From Streptomyces caelestis (lineage in GTDB: Bacteria; Actinomycetota; Actinomycetes; Streptomycetales; Streptomycetaceae), in the NCBI RefSeq assembly GCF_014205255.1, contig NZ_JACHNE010000001.1, positions 8,122,001 to 8,186,000 on the forward strand: DNA of 64,000 nucleotides. Direction: 5' to 3'. The notes beneath the pieces were generated by a model. That model was not told the DNA's origin, did no database searches, and saw only the letters and a program-made list of their open reading frames with translations. This document shows, one piece after another, positions 59,617 through 64,000 of the stretch. The first letter of the stretch is position 1. Every line of letters begins with the position of its first letter. A program made the position numbers and the translations under genes.

Positions 59617-60660
59617 CTATTCCTGCTTCTCGCCGGAGGCGAAGCGGGAGATGATCAGTGCGACGATGATGATGGCTCCGTTGAGGAACTGGTTCCACAG
59701 CGCTGGTACACCCGCCAACGTCATGACGTTCACGACGAGTTGCAGCGTCAGCACACCGGTGAGCGCGCCGAAGATCGAGCCCTTGCCGCCGTTGAGGCTG
59801 ACTCCGCCGATGACGGTCGCGGCGAAGACCTGGAAGATCCAGCCGCTGCCCTGGGTGGCGGAGATGGAACCGTAGTGGCCGCTGTAGAGGATGCCGGCGA
59901 ACGCGGCGAGGACGCTGCCGAGGATGAGGACGATCCACACGATGCGGTCGACGCGGATACCGGCGGTACGGGCCGCCTCCGGGTTGCCGCCGATCGCGTA
60001 GAGCGCCCGGCCGTGGCGCAGCCAGGCCAGCGCGCTGCCGCCGATGGCGAAGAGCACCACGCAGATCCAGATCGCGGCCGGGACACCCAGCCACGACGAC
60101 TTGCCCAGGTAGGTGAAGGAAGACGGCAGTTCCACGATGGACTGCCCCTCGGAGAGGGCGACCTGGAGTCCGCGCAGCATGGTGAGCATGCCGAGGGTGA
60201 CGATGAAGCCGTTGAGGCGCAGCTTCAGGATCAGGAAGCCGTTGAGGGCCCCGATCACCACGCCCACCAGCAGACAGAGCGGTACGGCCGTCCACTCGGG
60301 GAACAGCCCGAGACCCGTGAACCGGGCTCCGCTGGTCGGCAGGACCAGCCACACGGCGATGACGGGCGCCACGCCGATGGTGGACTCCAGGGACAGGTCC
60401 ATCCGGCCGCAGATCAGGATCAGCGCGGTGGCCAGCACCAGCAGGCTGAGCTCGGTGGACTGCTGGGCCACGCCGATGAGGTTGTCGGCGGTCAGGAAGG
60501 CCGGCGAGACGATGAACCCGATCAGGCCGAGGACGAGGATCGCCGGGACCAGGGACAGTTCACGGAAGCGCCCGAAGTCGACCCGGCGGCGCGCGGTGGC
60601 CGCGGCGGCCGGCTCGGCCTTGCCCACTGCGGGCTCGGTGAGATCTGTGGTGGCGGACAT
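59617..60660 (-). CDS. Sugar ABC transporter permease (RbsC-like)
   Basis: A 347-residue membrane protein with about ten helices. Family marks include LVLATALILICGRMDLSLESTIGVAPVIAVWLV, LNGFIVTLGMLTMLRGLQVALSEGQSIVELPSSF, GGNPEAARTAGIRVDRIVW and IFGALTGVLTLQLVVNVMTLAGVPALWNQFLNGAIIIVALI. It forms the channel of a carbohydrate importer with the ATPase encoded two bases before its start. The N-terminal tail is acidic then basic and cytoplasmic. Confidence 0.9.
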   Translation of the reverse strand: MSATTDLTEPAVGKAEPAAAATARRRVDFGRFRELSLVPAILVLGLIGFIVSPAFLTADNLIGVAQQSTELSLLVLATALILICGRMDLSLESTIGVAPVIAVWLVLPTSGARFTGLGLFPEWTAVPLCLLVGVVIGALNGFLILKLRLNGFIVTLGMLTMLRGLQVALSEGQSIVELPSSFTYLGKSSWLGVPAAIWICVVLFAIGGSALAWLRHGRALYAIGGNPEAARTAGIRVDRIVWIVLILGSVLAAFAGILYSGHYGSISATQGSGWIFQVFAATVIGGVSLNGGKGSIFGALTGVLTLQLVVNVMTLAGVPALWNQFLNGAIIIVALIISRFASGEKQE

Positions 60661-60662
60661 GA

Positions 60663-62273
60663 CTACCTTCCGTGCTCGTCTGTGCCGGTTGAGGCGGGTA
60701 CGGCGGATGCGGGGGACGCGGTGGCGAAGGCCGTGCCGCCGCTGACGCCCTCGATGGCGGCGACGACGACCTCGTCCTTCCAGCCCCGGTCGAACTCGGC
60801 GACCACGCGGCCGTGGAACATGACGACAACCCGGTCACAGACCTTCAGGTCGTCCAGTTCGTCGGAGACGATCAGGGCGGCCTTGCCGCCGTCCGCGACC
60901 TGCCGGATGCGGCGCAGGAGGAACTCCTTGGACTTGACGTCCACTCCGTTGGTGGGGCGGATGGCCACCAGGACGTGCGGATCGGTGGCCAGGGCCCGGG
61001 CGACGACGACCTTCTGCTGGTTGCCGCCCGAAAGGGCGGAGACCGGGGTGCCGGCTCCCGGCGTCTTGATGTCGAGGTCCCTGATCATGCGTCCGGCGAA
61101 CGCCTTGGTGCGGGCGGGCAGCACCGTGCCGAACGGACCGAGCTGATCGGTGACGGTGAGCGTCGCGTTCTCCGCCACGCTGCGGTTGTGCACCAGCCCC
61201 TGGAGGTGGCGGTCCTCGGGGACCAGACCGACTCCGGCGGTGAGCGCGGACGGCACACTGCCGGTGCGCACGGTCCTGCCGCCCACCGTGATACGGCCGT
61301 CCTTGGCGCGGTGCAGACCGGCGATCGTCTCACCCACCTGCACATTGCCGCTGGCGGTGGCTCCGGCGAGCCCGACGACCTCGCCGGAGCGGACCGAGAG
61401 GGAGATGTCCTCGCAGAAGCCGGGCAGGGTCAGGCCGTCGATCGCCAGCAGTTCCGGGGCATCCTTCCGCGCGACCGGAGACCCTCCGGCAGCGGTGATC
61501 GTGGGGGCCGACTCGCCGGTCATGGCCTCCACCAGTGCCTGGTGACCGAGGTCGGCGACGGGCGCGGTCAGGATGTGGGCCGCGTCACGGTAGACGGTGA
61601 CGGTGGTGCAGAGGTCGTACACCTCTTGCAGATGGTGCGAGATGAAGAGGAAGGCGACGCCCTGCCGTTGGAGATCGCGGAGCTTGTCGAAGAGGCGGTT
61701 GATGCCGCGGGCGTCGAGTTTCGCGGTCGGCTCGTCGAGGATGATGAAGCGTGCGCCGAACGACAGGGCCCGTGCGATCTCGACGAACTGCCGTTGCTCG
61801 ACGGTGAGGTCCTTGGCCCGCGCGGTCGCGTCGACGGCCACGCCGTACTCGCCGAGCAGTTCCTCGGCACGCCGGCGCAGTTGCTTCCAGCGGATGGGCT
61901 GCGCCGCGCCGGCACTCTGCCGGTTCAGGAAGAGGTTCTCGGCGACGGTCAGGTCACCGATGACGGTGGAGTGCTGGTAGACGCATGCCACTCGGGAGCG
62001 CCAGGCGTCGATGTCGCCGAAGGCAGGCGCCGGCTCGCCGGAGAAGCGCAGCGTGCCGGTGTCGGGTTGCTGGAGGCCGGTGAGGATGGACACGAGTGTC
62101 GACTTGCCGGCGCCGTTGCGTCCGACCAGGGCGTGCGCCTCGCCGGGGGCGACGGTGATACGGGCGTCGCGCAGTGCGACGGTCGCGCCGAATCGTTTGC
62201 TGATACCGGTCGCCTCGGCCACAGGGGCCGGAGTGCCGGGGCCGGTCGCCGGGGCGGTCGCGGTGTCCGCCAT
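60663..62273 (-). CDS. Sugar ABC transporter ATP-binding protein, two domains
   Basis: A 536-residue protein of the RbsA/XylG type. The first domain is complete: Walker A GRNGAGKSTLVSIL, signature LTVEQRQFVEIARALS, Walker B IILDEPTAKLD. The second has the weak Walker A of this family (GLAGATASGNVQVGETIAG) and signature LSGGNQQKVVVARALA, but its Walker B reads HVLVAIRPTNGVDV, without the catalytic glutamate, so hydrolysis must rest mainly on the first domain. The ATG at 62273 is chosen, with AAGGA upstream. It overlaps functionally with the permease gene. Confidence 0.9.
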   Translation of the reverse strand: MADTATAPATGPGTPAPVAEATGISKRFGATVALRDARITVAPGEAHALVGRNGAGKSTLVSILTGLQQPDTGTLRFSGEPAPAFGDIDAWRSRVACVYQHSTVIGDLTVAENLFLNRQSAGAAQPIRWKQLRRRAEELLGEYGVAVDATARAKDLTVEQRQFVEIARALSFGARFIILDEPTAKLDARGINRLFDKLRDLQRQGVAFLFISHHLQEVYDLCTTVTVYRDAAHILTAPVADLGHQALVEAMTGESAPTITAAGGSPVARKDAPELLAIDGLTLPGFCEDISLSVRSGEVVGLAGATASGNVQVGETIAGLHRAKDGRITVGGRTVRTGSVPSALTAGVGLVPEDRHLQGLVHNRSVAENATLTVTDQLGPFGTVLPARTKAFAGRMIRDLDIKTPGAGTPVSALSGGNQQKVVVARALATDPHVLVAIRPTNGVDVKSKEFLLRRIRQVADGGKAALIVSDELDDLKVCDRVVVMFHGRVVAEFDRGWKDEVVVAAIEGVSGGTAFATASPASAVPASTGTDEHGR

Positions 62274-62385
62274 GGTGGATACCGTCCTTCGTGTACGGAG
62301 GCTGGAGCCGGGGGGTGCGGGAGGCTGCCCGCGTCGGGGGGCGGGAGGCTGTGCGGCCCCCGACGCGGCGGGCAGGGAGCGCCGG

Positions 62386-63438
62386 TCATCCGCCGACGTT
62401 GTTGCCCCACAGGGTCTTGTCGTCGACGTTGTCCTTGGTGACCAGAGGGGCCGGCAGCTGGTCTTCGAGGCCGTTGGGCAGCTTGATGATGGTGGAGTCG
62501 TGGTCGGTCTTGCCCGCCTTGAAGGTCTTGCCCTCGGCCGCGGCCTTGGCGTAGTACAGCGCGTACTTGGCGTAGAGGTCGGCGGGCTGGGAAACGGTGG
62601 CGTCGATCTGGCCCTTGCGGATGGCCTCGAACTCCTGCGGGATGCCGTCGTTGGAGATGATCGAGATGTGCCCCTTCTGGCCGGCCGGCTTGAGCAGACC
62701 CTTCTGCTCCAGCAGCGCCAGGGTCGGCTGCAGGAAGACACCGCCCGCCTGCATGTAGATGCCGTTCAGATCCGGGTGCTGGGCGAGCAGCGACTGCAGC
62801 TTGGCCGAGGCCACGTCACCCTTCCAGTCGGTGGGCAGCTCGAACACCTTGATCTTCGGGAACTTCTCCTTCATGCACTCCGCGAACGCCTCGGAGCGGT
62901 CGCGCCCGTTGATGGAGTCCAGGGCGCCCTGCAACTCGGCGACCTTGCCCTTGCCACCCAGCTGCTCGCCGAGGTACTCGCAGGCCTTGGTGCCGTACGC
63001 CCGGTTGTCGGCGCGCACGACCATGTAGACGTCGCCCTTGTCGGGCCGGGTGTCGACGCTGATCACCGGGATCTTCTTCGACGCGAGGGTGTCGAGGGTG
63101 GAGGCGATGGCCCCGGTGTCCTGCGGAGCCATGACCACGGCCTTGGCCCCGGTGTTCTGGAACACCTGCACGTTGGCGACGAGCTTGGTGACGTCGTTCT
63201 GCGAGTTGCTGATCGGCAGCGCCTTGATGCCGTCGGACTTGACGCCCTTCTCGATGTACTGCGCGTAGGAGTTCCAGAAGTCGGAGTCGGAGCGCGGCAG
63301 GTCGATCCCGATGGCGGGCTTGTCACCGCCGGAGGCGGCCGAGTCGGCGCTTTCGCGGTTGCACGCGGTGGCGAGTGCCAGTACCGCGAGAACAGTGGTG
63401 GCGGCTGCGGCGGTGGAGCGGGTGCGAGCGAGGTTCAT
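62386..63438 (-). CDS. Sugar ABC transporter substrate-binding lipoprotein
   Basis: A 350-residue binding protein of the RbsB type. The lipobox LATAC places the lipidated cysteine at residue 26. The two-lobe fold is shown by PAIGIDLPRSDSDFWNSYAQYIEKG, AVVMAPQDTGAIASTLDTLASKKIPVISVDTRPDKGDVYMVVRADNRAYG and LNGIYMQAGGVFLQPTLALLEQKG. It begins the four-gene operon. The natural sugar is unknown; its place beside xylan enzymes makes a plant sugar a fair guess. Confidence 0.9.
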   Translation of the reverse strand: MNLARTRSTAAAATTVLAVLALATACNRESADSAASGGDKPAIGIDLPRSDSDFWNSYAQYIEKGVKSDGIKALPISNSQNDVTKLVANVQVFQNTGAKAVVMAPQDTGAIASTLDTLASKKIPVISVDTRPDKGDVYMVVRADNRAYGTKACEYLGEQLGGKGKVAELQGALDSINGRDRSEAFAECMKEKFPKIKVFELPTDWKGDVASAKLQSLLAQHPDLNGIYMQAGGVFLQPTLALLEQKGLLKPAGQKGHISIISNDGIPQEFEAIRKGQIDATVSQPADLYAKYALYYAKAAAEGKTFKAGKTDHDSTIIKLPNGLEDQLPAPLVTKDNVDDKTLWGNNVGG

Positions 63439-64000
63439 GGCCGTGTTCTCTCCTTAGCCAGGGGCACTGGGGCCGCAGGGCGACGGTGGGGACGGCGTAC
63501 CTGCCTGCGGGGGAGGGGCGAGGTCGCCGGACGGGCAGTTGCCGATCCGGCGTGGAGGTGCGCGGATCATGCCCTGAGGGGTGGGTGTGAGGGTCAGCCG
63601 GGGACCGGGAGATGCGGAGGCGGAGCGACCGCACCGATGCGAGCCGAACGGCGTACAGGACCGTGCGATCATTCCTCCGATGTATCCCGGACGTCGAGGA
63701 CGTTACGACGGCGTTGCCGACGTTGACAAGGGTTCGCCGCCACAGATTTGCGGGACATCACGCCGTAGGGGGCGAAGGCACCGTTCCGGCCGGGCCACTT
63801 CCCACTGACACCCTTTGCGACCTGCACAGTTTCGACCTTGTGCGTGACGGGCGGGGGCGCTGCGGAAGCTCACGATTCGACAACGGAGCCACCCGGGCCG
63901 GCGGAATCGGGGCCGGGGTAGTGCCCGGAGAGCCCGTATGCCCCTGGGTGGTCCGTCGTGCGCCCGTCGGCGTCGCTCTCACCAGTGGAGGTGGCCTCGC
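63439..64000. other. Upstream region of the transporter operon, no supported gene
   Basis: Short frames on both strands lack known domains. The region holds the likely promoter at 63700-63729 and a leader of about 250 bases before the operon's first gene. CATTCCTCCGATG (63670-63682) just past the promoter could be a FadR-type operator. Confidence 0.45.
63700..63729 (-). promoter_or_regulatory. Likely promoter of the sugar transporter operon
   Basis: Read on the minus strand, TTGTCA (63729-63724) and TAACGT (63705-63700) are 18 bases apart, a good match to vegetative -35 and -10 elements. Transcription would start near 63693, giving a long leader to the start at 63438. Confidence 0.5.

Noticed and set aside
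60813..63726. Two long plus-strand frames of over 540 codons
   Set aside because: Both lie antisense to the ABC transporter genes and contain only low-complexity Gly/Arg/Val sequence.
63758..63982. 74-codon minus-strand frame at the right edge
   Set aside because: Composition is Pro/Arg/Thr-rich without a domain or ribosome site; not enough support.
1..64000. CRISPR array, tRNA or rRNA genes, prophage
   Set aside because: No spaced direct repeats, cloverleaf sequence or phage structural genes were seen.

Overview
The window is about 72% GC with actinobacterial codon use. Purine-rich Shine-Dalgarno sites, GTG starts and families such as SCO2400-type, DUF5937/ArsR, spore-associated protein A-like and an XlnA-type xylanase point to a Streptomyces chromosome. 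No rRNA, tRNA, CRISPR array or replication origin was seen. The first 40 kb read as fairly ordinary chromosome. The part from about 40 to 58 kb is a scarred accessory region with truncated genes, insertion-sequence remains, one complete IS1182-type element and a short MITE-like element, followed by a xylan-degradation cluster and a sugar ABC transporter operon.

Layout. 1-5.4 kb: end of an amino acid permease, then small secreted proteins (SapA-like, SH3-like), two of them decayed, with three copies of a CCTGAC-n4-GTCAGG palindrome. 5.4-13 kb: VOC protein, MFS exporter, Raf-kinase-inhibitor-like protein, a group 2 sigma factor, CapA-like enzyme, archease, a DJ-1/PfpI protein beside a GlxA-type AraC regulator with the same fold, and a hydrolase. 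13-18 kb: FAD oxidoreductase plus polysaccharide pyruvyl transferase, phosphoribosyltransferase, and a TerC protein behind a structured leader. 18-23 kb: CoA transferase, broken esterase, MFS exporter with divergent ArsR-type regulator, LysR regulator. 23-29 kb: a TetR regulator facing a four-gene molybdenum aldehyde oxidoreductase operon (PaoABC-like plus XdhC/PaoD chaperone) across a perfect 21-bp inverted repeat. 29-40 kb: FMN reductase and TetR with a second operator of the same design, LacI regulator, benzaldehyde-type dehydrogenase, thioredoxin divergent from a disulfide-reductase-like flavoprotein, ABC-F protein with a possible leader peptide, peptide deformylase, PepSY protein and TPR protein.

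40-50 kb: a MarR regulator broken by a heptanucleotide repeat, pirin, flavin monooxygenase, truncated F420-dependent reductase and SDR genes, one intact and one decayed GFA-type gene, DUF1330 protein, LysR regulator, and remains of IS5-, IS3- and IS630-type elements around a methyltransferase fragment, then a metallophosphoesterase. 50-58 kb: a 142-bp MITE-like element, an IS1182-family element that splits a FadR-type gene, then GH62 arabinofuranosidase facing XlnA-type GH10 xylanase and a CE1-type esterase. These three secreted enzymes would together strip arabinose and ester side groups from xylan and cut its backbone; their shared intergenic region carries GAAA-n-TTTC-type dyads and a perfect 20-bp palindrome. 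58-64 kb: a chimeric pseudogene (carbohydrate-binding domain joined to an MMPL transporter end), then a binding protein-ATPase-permease-FadR operon that probably imports a sugar.

I found no clear, complete novel system. The most checkable new observations are the composite TetR operators, the terC leader, the ABC-F leader peptide, the heptamer array in the MarR gene, and the repeated palindrome around the secreted-protein genes.
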